Positions 1 through 13,100 of a stretch of 64,000 nucleotides of DNA are shown piece after piece (the first letter of the stretch is position 1; each line of letters opens with the position of its first letter). A program made the translations under genes and the position numbers. The stretch spans positions 1,062,501-1,126,500 of the forward strand of contig NC_135569.1 of the NCBI RefSeq assembly GCF_964340395.1. Reading direction: 5' to 3'. The notes under the pieces were generated by a model. That model saw only the letters and a list, made by a program, of their open reading frames with translations, searched no databases and had not been told where the DNA came from. The DNA comes from Glandiceps talaboti. Taxonomy: Eukaryota; Hemichordata; Enteropneusta; Spengelidae.

Positions 1-250
1 TCCCGGGAAACCACAATCGTTGGTATTTAATATGACGTTAGACTAACTAAATTCCAATTTTCGTTGACGACCACGCCACGTGTCCATTAGTTTTCTTTGC
101 TGATACAATTTTCAAATCCTTCCGTGTCCGAGTCAATTTTGACCTAAAATAACTATTATCGTTATGGACTATATGGTACACTTTTCACGAATTTGGACAA
201 TATAGTTATACTCACATTTTAATTTTAAAGGAGTTCTCCGTTTGTGTGTA
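1..250. other. Unassigned sequence at left edge
   Basis: AT-rich, apparently single-copy sequence. No open frame of useful length, splice-bounded exon or repeat was recognised. Confidence 0.4.
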
Positions 251-332
251 TGAGAGAGGGGGAGGGAGAGAGGGAGGAAGAGATTGAGGGAGGGCAGGGA
301 GAGAGGGAGGAAGGAGAGAGAGAGAGCGAGAG

Positions 333-392
<60 letters not shown>

Positions 393-495
393 GTAGGGAG
401 AGAGAGAAGGGGAGGTGAAAGAGGGAAGATATGTAGAGCGACAGTTATATAGAGAGATGTATATAGAGAGAAGTGGGAAGAGGGTAGAGGAGAGA
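251..495. repeat. GA-rich compound microsatellite
   Basis: A purine-only tract built from GA and GGGA steps with a pure (GA)n core at about 335-386. A short interruption, GAGCGAGAGGTAG, occurs on both sides of the pure core (about 324 and 386), which suggests internal duplication or slippage around it. There is no coding meaning. Confidence 0.9.
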
Positions 496-614
496 ATTAC
501 AGAAAGTTATAAACGTGTGTAACAAACTGCCTACATGTATATATAGTTAGACATGTCGAAATACAAGCATTCCAAACTCAAGACACAACTCTGACCTCTG
601 ACCCAAGATGTTAA

Positions 615-650
615 CAAATATGCAAATATGCAAATATGCAAATATGCAAC
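615..650. repeat. 8-bp tandem repeat equal to the POU octamer
   Basis: Four near-perfect copies of AAATATGC in tandem. Read in another phase the unit is ATGCAAAT, the canonical octamer bound by POU/Oct homeodomain proteins, so at least three perfect octamers lie head to tail. Whether it binds anything is unknown; a simple-repeat origin is sufficient to explain it. Confidence 0.85.
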
Positions 651-3600
651 TAGACTTTCAAAACCAGGTTCTCACATTAGTGTTATCTTGTCAGTGTTGC
701 CATATGAATTACATAGGATTATTCTTTTGTTCTAGGCCAAGTTTTTCTTTAGCTCTGCCAGACAACTATTTTTGACATCCAAAATTTAAGAGATTGATCT
801 TTAAAAGTGGCAACCCGGAGTCTAAATAAAAGACAGAAAAGAAATCTCGCGTACTTTTGTTGAGAGAAAGAAAAAAGGAAAAAAAACGTTTTACACCGAA
901 ACGGTTCTTTCTACAGTGCTTTAAGATACATGGTGTTGTTCAACCCTATCAGGTTTCTACACCTGAATGGTAGCTGACAGTGTCGCACGAATGTCACATG
1001 CCTTTGATTATTTTCATAATTCATGTTTGTTGTAATAAGTATTGAAAAATTATACTCTTCCATTCATTTACTAGTTTTTAAGGAACAATTCCAATCAGAC
1101 GTCATGTTATATTACAATAAAGTAGAGAATACGTTTCTTACATCTTGTCGATAACAATACAGACATTTCAAGCATTAATATCCATAGTCTCTGTGTCTGT
1201 CACACACTCGTCTGTCCGAGTCAGTGGAGCAGTGTTGTAAAAGAACTCTATCTCCCTGCAAACTAGGCGTCAAGTAAACATGCATCTTGTAGTAATACTA
1301 GTTAGCACCTTCCCGAGAACGTTGCAACGGGAGACAACATCGCAGCGGTGTCATTATCGCCCGTTTGTCATTTGCAAAACGACTGGATGTCAATAATTGT
1401 GACGAAGTATTCTGGTGCCATTCCTATGTATGTCTACTACACATAATGGCGTCATGGCTGTTGGCGATAACTTTGAATGATGGCATATTTTAACACGTGT
1501 CAAACATCCGGAACGATCCTTTCAACATTTGAGCTTGTCAATGATATGATGTTTTTTTACGTTCTGTAACCTTGACAGTTGTTAAGTACGACTCACAGAA
1601 TACAAAACTTGTCATTTCATAGAAGATACAGCTAGCAGCTTGAACGAGGCATTGTCTAACCACAGATGTAATACTCAGTAATATACCCATGGTCCAACCA
1701 TCCCAACACAATATTTTGAAAAGTAAATGGTATACAGAAAACTCATTTAGTATCATAACCATGTTGATTTGTTCCCCTAATTGAATATAAAAGCGCTCTG
1801 GGGTTGTTTTCTTTACCATCTTGGTATAGTTTCTGGGTGCACACGGATACGTATTTGGTTCCAATCTCAAATAAACGTTTTCAGCTGCTAAAATTTACAG
1901 AAAAGTGTGGTAAAATGATTTGTTCGAGGTCTTTGACGAAAAAAAACTGTTCCTAGTGGATAATGTATTCACATGGGTATGTTCTCATACCCGGTAAGTT
2001 TGAAATCCTAAACTAAATACAAATAAATGAATATTGGTCTGGTATTTTAATCATCATTACGATAAAAAAAAATTCTCTCCCTGTTTAAAATCAAATGTCA
2101 TGTTTCTCTTGTCCATTTAATTGACTGTTTCCAGACATGCGTGTGAATGCCATCAAAAGTCTATGGCGCGTCTGTAGTTTTCAGTTTGTCAGTTTTAAGG
2201 GGACATACGCCTGAAAGCCAGATAAAGAGTGGTTTCCGCAATGTATCCACCCCTTCCACTCTCATGACTTTATTTCTTAATTGAATTGAATTGATTTCAA
2301 AAAAGTAACCAGACTATGATAGAAACGCTGTTCGAAATTAATTTAAAAGTCAAACTCACTTCCTTGCTTTCTCCTGGGTAGACGCATCGGTTGCTTAGCA
2401 ACAGGGGCATCCGAATACAATGCGGCTATAGAACGATGTCTCCCCCCATTTACGGGAAGAGCGTCTTAACTGATCCTGAAACCATTTCAAGTTGATACAA
2501 TAAATTGCGTCAAAACAGAAAGAGAAAGGCCTTGTGTTAGATTAGGATTAAATTCTAATGACTATCACACATCTGCAAAACTTGACAATTTCATTTTAAC
2601 ATTGATTTCACGTTCGAATGAACGTATTTTGCAATCGGCTACAAATACTCGATGCCCAAAACCAAACTCCCATTGAATGGTCGGAGGTACAAGTAACTTC
2701 ATCAATTCCTCTTATTTAATAGCACGCAATATATTAAGACGAGCACGTGGCACAAACTAAATCATACTAAATGAGACTTAAATTAGGGGCAACCATTGCC
2801 AGGTCAAAAGTCAACAAATAGTATTTTTAATTATCACATCTTAAACAAATTATGAAAGTCAGCTGGCAACACAACATTTGAAATATACAACAAATAATCC
2901 CCATTTAGACCACATTGTATTTACAATCCAAATTATTTTTTTCTCTCGGAATTTTAGCATAAAAATTGACAATTTCTGTCCAACATATACTTGTCTTCGA
3001 GAATCCGAAAAGAACGATACAACAAAACCAGTATATATGCTTCCCTGAATAATATCAAATTGTTCAGATCTTAACTATATCCAATAACATAATCAATATC
3101 AAGTTGTTCGATTCATTCGATGGAATTGAAGATGTTCTTCTAGTATTGTTAGTACTATTCATGACATAATGTAGGGTTCTCCGACTTTTTATCAATTAAT
3201 TTATGTGAGTAGTGTAGAATATGGGATATCAGTGCCAACTCTGTGTCCATCTTTACTCAAACAACTTTTACTAGCTCTATGTGCATCAAAGATGACAGTC
3301 TCAAGTCAGGCTCAAGTAACTCTTAAAAGTCATGTCATTTTAGGTCATCTCAAGTCGTATTCAATTCCTTGACCAGTCAAGTCCAGATAGAGACATGAAC
3401 GTTGAATAACCAAATCATTGCGTGATCAAGGTCCGTAGGTGACGGATCGAAAAGTCGCATTCGTTTTCCAAAGTAACTATATTGCACCGTCCCATATTCA
3501 AATATATTATTATTATTACTCTTGCCTGACTTGAGATTGTCTTGAGACTGTCAGTTTTGATGTACATAGCTAGTACAAGCAGACAAACGTACGTACTTCA

Positions 3601-4269
3601 GTAAAGACAGACACATGGCGACTAGGGTTGGAATTGATACACCATACTCTATACTATTACTACTCCATGTATATCTGGATACCAGATCTGTGTTCTACCA
3701 ATGCATACAGGTATAGGTACCCCGGTTTGACTAAACCATCGAAAAAAATGTCGAATTATTTTTAATCATAAAGCGTGTATACCAGGTTTGGGTTCTGTCG
3801 ACTACGATAGCAAGTGGTCATGTATGTTTTAGTACGTTTAATGCTATCATAGCAACAATAATAACAAAACAAACAAACAAAAATAAACAAACGTATACAC
3901 TGTCTTACCCTCATAAGGAAAGTGTAAATGGCAGTCAGAGATGTAAAGAATGTGAAACTATAAAACAAGAACTGTATGCTATAGTTTGTGTATATATATG
4001 CTATAGTCTTTACACATCTTAATCATGTTATTCAGCGATAAGCGTTTTGAACAAAATAATCTATGTTTAGTAACATACACAGCAGCTGACGGTCCTTCAC
4101 AACATTCTCCCAATACATTTATTGGAAGTGTTTGTACGCATCGCACAATAGCTCATCTCTTAATTGTTTTGGCATAGGGGCAAAACAAGGGGTCAACTTC
4201 ATTAACGGATTTTGCCGGGAAATTAGCACGTGAACTTGTTCATTTCTATAGATTGTATAAACAATGGGG

Positions 4270-4445
4270 CGTTGATAAACATGGTGTGTTACCAAAATGA
4301 AAATACCAACGACACGTGCGAATCTGGCGCCACAAAGAGAGTGCGTCCCTTTAACCTATTCATTGGTACAGTTTCAATATATAAAACAATGCGATGAGAG
4401 GGAACGCGGATTAAGACGCCATGGTCTGTTTTAATCCGAACAAGT
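4270..4445. repeat. Weak ancient duplicate, copy 1 (partner 5625-5790)
   Basis: This segment and 5625-5790 share an ordered set of short matches: a GACACRTG..AATCT..CGCCAC block, then GAACGCGGATTA, then a TTTTAAT block, at similar spacing. The overall match looks well below the level of the other duplications in the window, so common origin is likely but not secure. No function is visible. Confidence 0.35.
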
Positions 4446-4986
4446 ACGGTGAACGGTAAACCATAAACCCGAGAGAATACCAGTCTAAGCATAAACACAT
4501 AAACATATGTAAATAAGATACTGTACCAGATCTCTGTTAGTAGAATCTCCTCTAATGAAATTACATTTTAGTAGGTGACCTGACAAAGTGTACACATGTT
4601 GTTGGACTTTGTCACGCTGTTATTCGTTTTGTTATTATTTGTACTTGTGATGATTGTAACCTTTAGTAATTTCGTCCCATATTATAACGTATTAAAGTGA
4701 AAAAAATATATATATACGCGCATTGAAACGGACGGGTTGCGTACGTTTTATAGTAAGTTGCAGAATTCTTCAAAAGTTTATTCTAGGCGTATATTTTTTT
4801 ATGAGACCCTAACTGAGTGTATCTTGGATAACGAAATATCGTAGGCTCTGTGACGTAGACATAGATTTAAAACGAAAAAACTTTATGCAAAAGTGAGGCC
4901 ACATCAGAGAAATCCTTGAAAACTATCAACACTAAAGCTGACGCGCTACAATAGAAGATAGCAAACCGAAAACATCATCGTCTTTT

Positions 4987-5530
4987 TGACAAAAAGCTTA
5001 CTAACATTTCTACATTTTGTAATCTAAATTTAAGTGCAATTGTCACATTTTAACTTTTTTGGGTGCCAATCACCTAAAGATAGGTCACACAAAGACGATG
5101 TAGCAATGATGGTAAGATTTATGGCCTGTCAGCTCAGTCCTGAAATGTAGTAATATTGGTAGGATTGTTGTCACTTCAGATGATAAAATGTAGCAATTTT
5201 GGCAAGACTTATGGCCTGTCAGCTTGGTGGCTTTAATGTAGCAATATTGGTAGGATTGTTGTCACTTCAGATGATAAAATGTAGCAATTTTGGCAAGACT
5301 TATGGCCTGTCAGCTTGGTGGCTTTAATGTAGCAATATTGGTAGGATTGTTGTCACTTCAGATGATAAAATGTAACAATTTTGGTAAGATTTATGGCCTG
5401 TCAGCTCCGTGGTGAAATGTAGCAATATTGGTAGGATTATGTCAATTCAGACATAGCAATGTTAGTAAGACTTTTGTCAAGTCAGTTGATAAAATGTAGC
5501 AAAATGTTACGATTTTTATCGCACAAGACG
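4987..5530. mobile_element. Foldback-like repeat locus A, with 91-bp tandem units in its right arm
   Basis: The left part (4987-5025) carries the family core in minus orientation (CTACATTTT preceded by CTTACTAACATTT). The right part (about 5095-5530) carries it in plus orientation many times (AAATGTAGCAATNTTGGTA). In the right arm the copies are arranged as a 91-bp higher-order unit: GATAAAATGT starts at 5182, 5273 and 5364. Each unit holds two diverged core copies, one followed by TTATGGCCTGTCAG and one by TTGTTGTCACTTCAG. Inverted arms made of internal tandem repeats are typical of foldback-type transposons; assignment to that class is inference, and no transposase was seen. Confidence 0.6.
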
Positions 5531-5624
5531 ACATTATGTTCCACATTAACTGGCTTCGATAGTATTTGTATTTATGAACCATACGAATCATACAGACTCA
5601 GTTTGGTGAACGTCTCGAAATCAA

Positions 5625-5790
5625 TATAAACCTAACCCGAAATACTAAAGACACATGTAAATCTAACGCCACCAAGAAAATCAGTTCTCTTTCACAGTTA
5701 TCGATGTGTTTTCACACCAAGCACCGATGAATATGATGTGATAGAACGCGGATTATAAACAGTACACCCCTATGTTGTCTTTTAATACTC
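5625..5790. repeat. Weak ancient duplicate, copy 2 (partner 4270-4445)
   Basis: Second member of the degenerate pair described at 4270-4445, recognised by the same ordered motifs including GAACGCGGATTA. It sits immediately right of foldback-like locus A, while copy 1 lies about 540 bp to its left. Confidence 0.35.
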
Positions 5791-5936
5791 ACCAGTAAGA
5801 TGATATGGAAGTAAATGTTGTTTTTGTAATTATTGTTAGGTACGTGTATTGAATCACATAGAATGTACCAGAAAGCAAAAGAGAAGCGAAATTTGTAGTT
5901 GTGCTGAATGTGTTTATGATTAAAATTTCCACACCG

Positions 5937-5994
5937 AGAGAGAGAGATATTTGATAACTTTCAAACTGTAGTTGACTACGTCGTGTGGTCCTGA
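5937..5994. repeat. 58-bp segment identical to 15290-15347
   Basis: A short (GA)n tract followed by about 46 bp of complex sequence (beginning TATTTGATAACTTTC and ending GTGTGGTCCTGA) that recurs without a mismatch at 15290-15347. There it is flanked on both sides by long (GA)n arrays. Flanking sequence outside the segment does not match. Confidence 0.9.
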
Positions 5995-6245
5995 TTACAG
6001 ATGGGGACATAGTTTGAAACGCCGACCTATAAAAGAATTATTTTAGTGGTCTGAGTTGAATCGAGCCCTGTACTCCATATACAAGCTAAACTAGTCGTAT
6101 CTAGCACACGGACTTGACTATTTGACCCAACATAACTTGTTTGGAGATCAAGCCAAATCACTTGGTTACGTCGTATAATGGAGGTAGATATGGAGGTAGA
6201 TATGGGTCGAATCTTACAGGCAACGTTGACAGACCTGGCACTTCG

Positions 6246-6283
6246 TGATTGATTGATTGAGTGAATGAGTGAGTGAGTGATTA

Positions 6284-6318
<35 letters not shown>

Positions 6319-6430
6319 GGATGGGTGAGTGAGTGAGTGAGTGAGTGAGTGAGTGAGTGAGTGAGTGAGTGAGTGAGTGAGTGAGTGAGTGAGTGAGTGA
6401 GTGAGTGAGTGAGTGAGTGAGCGAGCGAGT
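6246..6430. repeat. TGAT/TGAG tetranucleotide microsatellite
   Basis: (TGAT)n on the left grades into a long pure (TGAG)n run of roughly 25-30 copies (about 6325-6420), ending in GCGAGCGAG. The neighbouring 6180-6205 holds a small imperfect GGAGGTAGATAT duplication. Confidence 0.95.
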
Positions 6431-6955
6431 ACTGACTTCCTATAGTGTGTTGTTCATTTTTTTCAGACCATCAAATTTCTCAACCTAATTTCGTTTAGAG
6501 ACAAAATCTTCTAGAATCAAGATTCCTATTAAATGAAGCCAATCTGCGCACAAGTTTGTTATTATAACGCCACGTTGTTGATTGCTGTCCGTTCATGGAA
6601 CACTCGTCGACACAGTACACTGCACCCGACACTGACTGGGGAGAATTGTCTCTACCACGCTCTAGAGGGCGTACGACTGTATGGAGATGAAAGATGTTAC
6701 TCCTGTTGAAGTTTAACCTGTTATCCAAAATTAGTACGTGAAGGAACGATAAATATAAATTTGTGAGTCTTGGTTGAATAAAACACCAAGGACTGGTTGT
6801 CTGATTGGGAACAGTTACGAGGTATTCTTCTACCATCTTGAATCGTTTCTGTTACGTAGGGCAATCATGTTTTAAGATCTGAAACGTTTCGAGCAAACTC
6901 GTTGTAGTAACAGTCGTGGTTGTTATTGCACGTCTTTTGTCTAATGTAATGTTTA
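6431..6955. other. Unassigned sequence between microsatellites
   Basis: A 113-codon minus-strand open frame (6495-6836) has no recognisable domain and no supporting splice context. I do not call it a gene. Confidence 0.4.
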
Positions 6956-6956
6956 A

Positions 6957-6991
<35 letters not shown>

Positions 6992-7173
6992 GTGTGTGTC
7001 TGTGTGTCTGTGTGTATGTGTGTATGTATGTATGTATGTATGTATGTATGTATGTATGTATGTATGTATGTATGTATGTATGTATGTATGTATGTATGTA
7101 TGTCTCTTTCTCTTTTTCCTCCCCTCCCCTCCCTCTGCCTCTCTCCCTTTCTCCCTCCCCCCTCTCTCTCCCT

Positions 7174-7265
<92 letters not shown>
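6957..7265. repeat. Compound microsatellite TGTC - TG - TATG - CT
   Basis: Four simple repeats in succession: (TGTC)n at about 6957-6992, TG-rich to 7020, (TATG)n about 7021-7102, a C/T-rich interval, then pure (TC)n about 7181-7265. All overlapping long open frames (alternating Cys-Val-Tyr, Ser-Leu or Arg-Glu) are artefacts of this composition. Confidence 0.95.
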
Positions 7266-7271
<6 letters not shown>

Positions 7272-7915
7272 TGCAGTCTTGGTCGAGGTGCGTTATGTTA
7301 TGATCTGTGTAAGTCAATGAAAAATGTAAAATATTTACTAGTCAGCATTTTGAAATATATTCGACGTGTACAGAGGTATAACCTTGGGTTAACTGTCTTT
7401 CTACATCCGGGGTCTACATCTGTCCCCCTCAAATGTGACGCAATCCTAAACACAGGTTGAATTTTGAATTTAGCCGGTATTTCAAAATTACCATAAACGG
7501 TAAACGGTTGTTTAGAGATAAACTCTATCTGTGTACGTAATCTGCTAGTGTTGTTTTTGTAAACGTCTGTTCTGTGGCTTCTAAGCTCTAAGTGGTAAGC
7601 TTTCTACAAATAGGGGGGACACGTTTGGACAAGAACAAACACGATAAATCATTATCAAACCTATCCCGCCAAGTTTTTGCGAATTGCGCGTGTCCAAACG
7701 TACACTGTACATGCAATATTCATTATTGGTGATAACAAATGTAAATGGTTACTATATGTCTTTGCTGCATCATGTTATAGGTCATGAACACACTTTCATG
7801 TTGGATGTATTAAACGGGAAAATGTTAGCTTTCATCGCACCATCCAAGACTGACTTGCGTCTCTAGTAACTAATTGTAAAACTTTGTGTTGTCACATAAT
7901 GAGTCAAGGCCGTGG
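7266..7915. other. Unassigned sequence
   Basis: No gene or repeat recognised between the compound microsatellite and the 0.9-kb tandem duplication. Confidence 0.4.
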
Positions 7916-8814
7916 CGCCATTGAAGAATAAATGGATGGACTAAATTAGTACCCACTTGCAGGATTTGTTAAATTTCAAGCGTACTACAGGTTAATTAAT
8001 ATATCGTAAAATGTCAAGGCCGGACGAACACTTACATAATGTAGATATATTACGTCAAAGAAGTCGGTCGGCATTGTACATTGATCAGCAATTATCTGGT
8101 ATTACGATTGTCTCATTTGCAACACAACGAGTTTTATTTCTCAGATTTGAAAGTGTTTTGAAATTCCACGTCCTTCTAACAGTTGTTTAGCCTTTCTTAT
8201 CATCGAACTATTAGTTAAGATGTGCCAAAAAGGTTCCAACCGAATATCACTTTTGCATTTTCTTGTTAATATTTGGAAAATTTCGACTCAATTTTGGTAA
8301 GAATTTGGAAAATCATCTGTGTTTGTAAATAGTAATTGAAAGTTTTGATTTAAAAGAGAAGACATTAATGAATATTCATTGACGAAACTTCCGCATTCTT
8401 CAAATATCGGGTACAATGTGCAGTGCTTATTACCGGAATGTCCATTTCTAAATTTACCCATTTCCCACAAGAAAATATCTGAAATCACGAGCGCGGGTTT
8501 GCGTTTTGACGACAAACTTCCGTCACAATACTTTTCGGCTGTTGGAGCAACACGTCATATTACTGAAACATATTTAAAAAAAAAAATTTAACTGCATAGT
8601 GGGACTCATTCTTGATAGTGACTGAATAACATTCAACTCAAGTGATAGTATTTTTTAAAACAGAGTTTTTTTGCAGCCCTGTTGTTCTACTATTCAGTCG
8701 GGTGAAAACTATAGTGCCATGCCCAGTGGCAGATGTATGGGAATACTCATTATTTGGCGAATTGCTGATCTTGTTTCTACTGGTATATAGAGTATAAAGT
8801 CAAAGTGTAAACTT
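7916..8814. repeat. 0.9-kb tandem duplication, copy 1
   Basis: Copy 1 begins CGCCATTGAAGAATAAATGG and ends AAGTCAAAGTGTAAACTT, directly abutting copy 2, which restarts with the same CGCCATTGAAG. The two copies differ by scattered substitutions and a few indels. Copy 1 carries an extra segment of roughly 57 bp near 8537-8593 (after CACAATACTTTT, ending in an A-run) that copy 2 lacks. No coding potential beyond 75-codon frames is seen, so the duplicated content is unidentified. Confidence 0.95.
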
Positions 8815-9659
8815 CGCCATTGAAGAATAAATGGATGGACTAAATTAGTACCCACTTGCAGGATTTGTTAAATTTCAAGCGTACTACAGGTTAATTAATA
8901 TATCGTAAAATGTCAAGGCCGGACGAACACTTACATAATGTAGATATATTACGTCAAAGAAGTCGGTCGGCATTGTACATTGATCAGCAATTATCTGGTA
9001 TTACGATTGTCTCATTTGCAACACAACGAGTTTTATTTCTCAGATTTGAAAGTGTTTTGAAATTCCACGTCCTTCTAACAGTTGTTTAGTCTTTCTTATC
9101 ATCGAACTATTAGTGAAGATGTGCCAAAAAGGTTCCAACCGAATATCACTTTTGCATTTTCTTGTTAATATTTGGAAAATTTCGACTCAATTTTGGTAAG
9201 AATTTGGAAAATCATCTATGTTCGTAAATAGTAATTGAAAGTTTTGATTTAAAAGAGAAGACATTAATGCATATTCATGGCTGACTTCCGCATTCTTCAA
9301 ATATCGGGTACAATGTGCAGCGCTTATTACCGGAATGTCCATGTCTAAATTTACCCATTCCCCACAAGAAAATATCTGAAATCACGAGCGCGGGTTTGCG
9401 TTTTGACGACAAACTTCCGTCACAATACTTTTTTAACTGCATAGTGGGACTCATTCTTGATAGTGATTGAATAACATTCAACTCAAGTGATAGTATTTTT
9501 TAAAACAGAGTTTTTTTTGCAGCCCTGTTGTTCTACTATTCAGTCGTGTGAAAACTATAGTGCCATGCCCAGTGATAGATGTATGGGAATACTCATTATT
9601 TGGCGAATTGCTGATCTTGTTTCTACGGGTATATAGAGTATAAAGTCAAAGTGTAAACT
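8815..9659. repeat. 0.9-kb tandem duplication, copy 2
   Basis: Head-to-tail copy of 7916-8814 at very high identity, implying a recent event. It lacks the internal segment of about 57 bp and differs around 9277-9285, where copy 1 has a 14-bp palindrome AATGAATATTCATT that is disrupted here. Sequence immediately to the right (9660-10160) still shows patchy similarity to the unit. Confidence 0.95.
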
Positions 9660-10160
9660 CCACTTATGTAATGCAGATAATATTACGTAATAAACGTCAC
9701 TTCGAATCACAATTACTCCAGAGAAATAGTCGTATTCGTTGGATTTGAAATAAGAGTAATACAACATAGGCACGTCCGAAACTACCGCCAGTACCGGGTA
9801 ACTGTATTTTGTTTTCATACAAGTTCCAAATATTTTCCCGCCATATCAATTTGAATCTTCCTCTGAAAATTTGACTAGCATGAGACAGTATCGAATGAAA
9901 CATATCGTGGCACGGTTTTTTTTGCCCCGATGCAAGGAAAACTTTAGTGTGTCTGGAATAGTGCCGCAAAAAGGTCTAAAGTTTTACGACAAGACGGTAT
10001 CTGTACTATGAATGTAGAACGTGTCATGGAATCGCTGATGGGAAACCGTCTGAGATCTTCAGAAGTTTTAGAGGATAAACAAATCTGAAACTGGTGCGCG
10101 GGTTTTCAATTTTGACGACAGATTTCAGACACGATGCTTGCCGGCTATAATGATTGCAGC
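9660..10160. repeat. Diverged third copy of the 0.9-kb unit (partial)
   Basis: Two blocks keep the order of the unit: CACTTAYRTAATGYAGATA..ATTACGT at 9660-9690, and at 10083-10140 a TCTGAAA..GCGCGGGTTT..TTTTGACGACA block matching the region ahead of CACAATACTT. Between them the match is poor. I infer an older member of the same tandem series; local alignment would settle it. Confidence 0.45.
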
Positions 10161-13100
10161 GGGAAATATATTTTGTGATTTCATACATTGCAAAATAATT
10201 TATATTACTGCCTGTCGTTCACATGAGACTATATGTCACTACCTACCTCATGGAGAAACTGTAGAGATTTTTTTATTTGTTGTCATTTTGTTGAAAAAAT
10301 CTACGTCCAGCTCAGACATTGTTCTACATTTACACGTACATATTTGAATGACGGTGTTCTTGAATTGACGCTGTTCGACTGTATACCTCTATCACAATTC
10401 TTCTTCTGGTGTAAAAAAGAAGAAGAAAATTTTAAGGGAAAAAAAGGACTAAACATACACAAATTTTAAAAGTCACGTACCAAAATTACCCCACCCTGTA
10501 AAGCAGTGCTGACACGTGACCAAACATGCATCGTAAAATAATTCCTTCCGATTGGATCGATGCAGGACCAATTTTCGGTATAACAAAGTGGCTTACTTCA
10601 AATGGAAGTTTATTACCGGGGACACAAGAAATTGCTGTTATTGAAATAGTACGTGTTGTTTCCCGGAGTTTAAACTCAGTCATCCAGGCATTAAGTCATC
10701 GTTTGTGTCAAAAGTACAATCAAGCTGCACCAAATCCAACGCTAAAATAATTCATTAACATGTAACTGGTCCGACATGTCATCGCATGCCCAAACTGGAT
10801 AACTACTCTAGATATTTATCGTAATTACTAATTAAGAAATGTAATTAAATTCAGTATTGATGGCACTATCTTTAATTATGGCTTATGGAAAGTATTTCTA
10901 ACAACAGCTTAGGATAAATCACTTAAATTAGTATACCGGGGGGGGGGGGGCTTTGGGGGGACAAGTTTGCGAGCCATTTAATTTTGGCATTACTACTACA
11001 CTAACAACACAACAATGAATCGAACGTACATCCTCTGCTGAAGTTACCATAGGAGCGAAAAGATATTCATTTCCTGCTATTTTTTGTGTTTCTTTTTTAT
11101 AGAGTAAACCTCAGAGGAGTGGTCTGAGAGTAAACTAATTCTAGACGAAGACATGACTTAAACTGTGAACGGTCGCTGCCTGGAAACATGGCAGAGGTGT
11201 ATGCATTTGTATAAATTTATCTTTTGTGATAAGGTGAGGAAATCTGTTTATTATCGGTAGAAATGGGACGATTGAAATTGAAGTTTGAGAAACGTGTGTG
11301 AGTTTATACACTTTTCTGACAAAAACTTACTAAACGTGGGTGGTCAAACAATGGAGGACACTGGTATACATTTACACAGGTGTGTGCGTGTATGTTCTAG
11401 TGTCGTCTTCAACACAAGGTGAACGACTTTCAGTCGGCGGGCCATCTTTGTGATGGTAGTAATCACCCGTAATTATCCCCATAAGTATTGCATATTCGCT
11501 GCTCACACGGCTAATTAGTAGCGATAGATGTATAATGCAATATGAGATATCAAAGAGACGTGGAATTTCGTTAAATGACATGTCAAAACATGAAGTTAAC
11601 TCAAAGTTTCAAGTGATTTAGTGTCGAACTTTTTAATTTGAAGTGTGTCTTTTTTTTTGACGACAGTTTGTGGCCATACTGAGCATTCTACTCAAAGAGC
11701 AAGCAATAACGAACCCACTATTCAAACCCTGACTTGAAATAGCACCACACATTTTTTTTTTAAAAGAAGGGAAATTGCAGATACATCTGGAATTTAGAAA
11801 CGACAATTTTCTTACTATCATTAAAAGGGTCGGTCTCTGCCGTTGAAAGAATTCCACTAAAACGACACTGTGCGTAAATGTAATTTGTCTTGACTAGAAA
11901 TTCTTGCATAAATTAAATTCTCTCATTATCACGAGAGTTGTCGCCTGCCGATTCAAGATCGTTGCGTGTGGTAACATGTCACTTGTACGTTCGCTAATTG
12001 AACATCAGCCAAATTGGTTTATTTAGCTGGATCTCGCTTTCGTACTCTTTGATACATCCACAATCTGTAACACACCTCCGGTCTATTTTTTGGAAACCGG
12101 GTCTTTGAATGGCACCTGTCTATGCATGCTTCTGTACATACTTTGGGTCTTTGGGGAATGGTGATTATTCAGGCCTCCTCAGTGACAAAACGAGCAACGA
12201 TGATACCGTCTAATCTCTTGCCTCAACGGTCTTTGTCTTTGCCTTAATTTGAAATGTCACGATCCTTACCTGGTGGTCATCGTAAAAACCTTCACTCATA
12301 CAGTCTTATTAAGTGAATCTGGAGTCATTTTTGAGTTTCTACTTTACATTGTTAGTATGTTACAACTTTTGAACGTCTGTTTTGATAGCAATACACTTGT
12401 CATTATAGTGTCAATGATTTTGGTCCTAAATGAAGTTGAGATGCGTCAAACAACTATAGGAAAGAAGAGGTTTTGTCAAATAATTTTGGCGGTAAATTAT
12501 CACAGTTTTATCATCAATTCAGAAATAAGTAGTATTTCTATGATGTCAGTCTATAACGTTGAAATGTGACAAAAAAAACCTTACAGAGAAACAACAATTT
12601 CGTAGTTCATTTACAGTTCATCGAAGTAGACCGGGTGGCCAATTAATCCTCGGATTTTACGCTAACTGGCTATATGTTAAAAACAGGTATGATTAGTCGA
12701 AAAGAAAAGAAAAGGCAACGGAAAGAACCAGTTAGATGCCGAATAACTTCAAGATAGCGGTTATATGCCGACACAGGCGAAATAACGCAAATGAGATGAT
12801 AATTACATTATTTATGCTAATATATTTAATGATATGCAGTTTGTTGTGTTTATGTCTATACTTGTCAAGTGTATTGGGGGAAGAATGCTGATATGAAACA
12901 GCTTGTTTTGACAGTAACGGAAGTAGATACTTACCATGAGCACAGACAAGTGAGAAACTTGTCAATGCCATGAGTAATAGAAAATGAGAATTAAATCCAC
13001 TTTCAAATTCAAAGTTTAATTTTAATGCTAGGTAACACGTGGCCGTAAGATTAGGTAGCCCTACTTCTATTTCCGTCCACCGTGCCTCAAAAATTGTTAA

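Larger units (their letters stand above)
496..4986. other. Gene-poor stretch, no gene recognised
   Basis: Read on both strands. Open frames here are at most 113 codons, lack recognisable domains and do not show an exon-like pattern. It contains a short octamer array (615-650) and one half of a weak ancient duplication (4270-4445), listed separately. Otherwise I see nothing specific. Confidence 0.4.
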
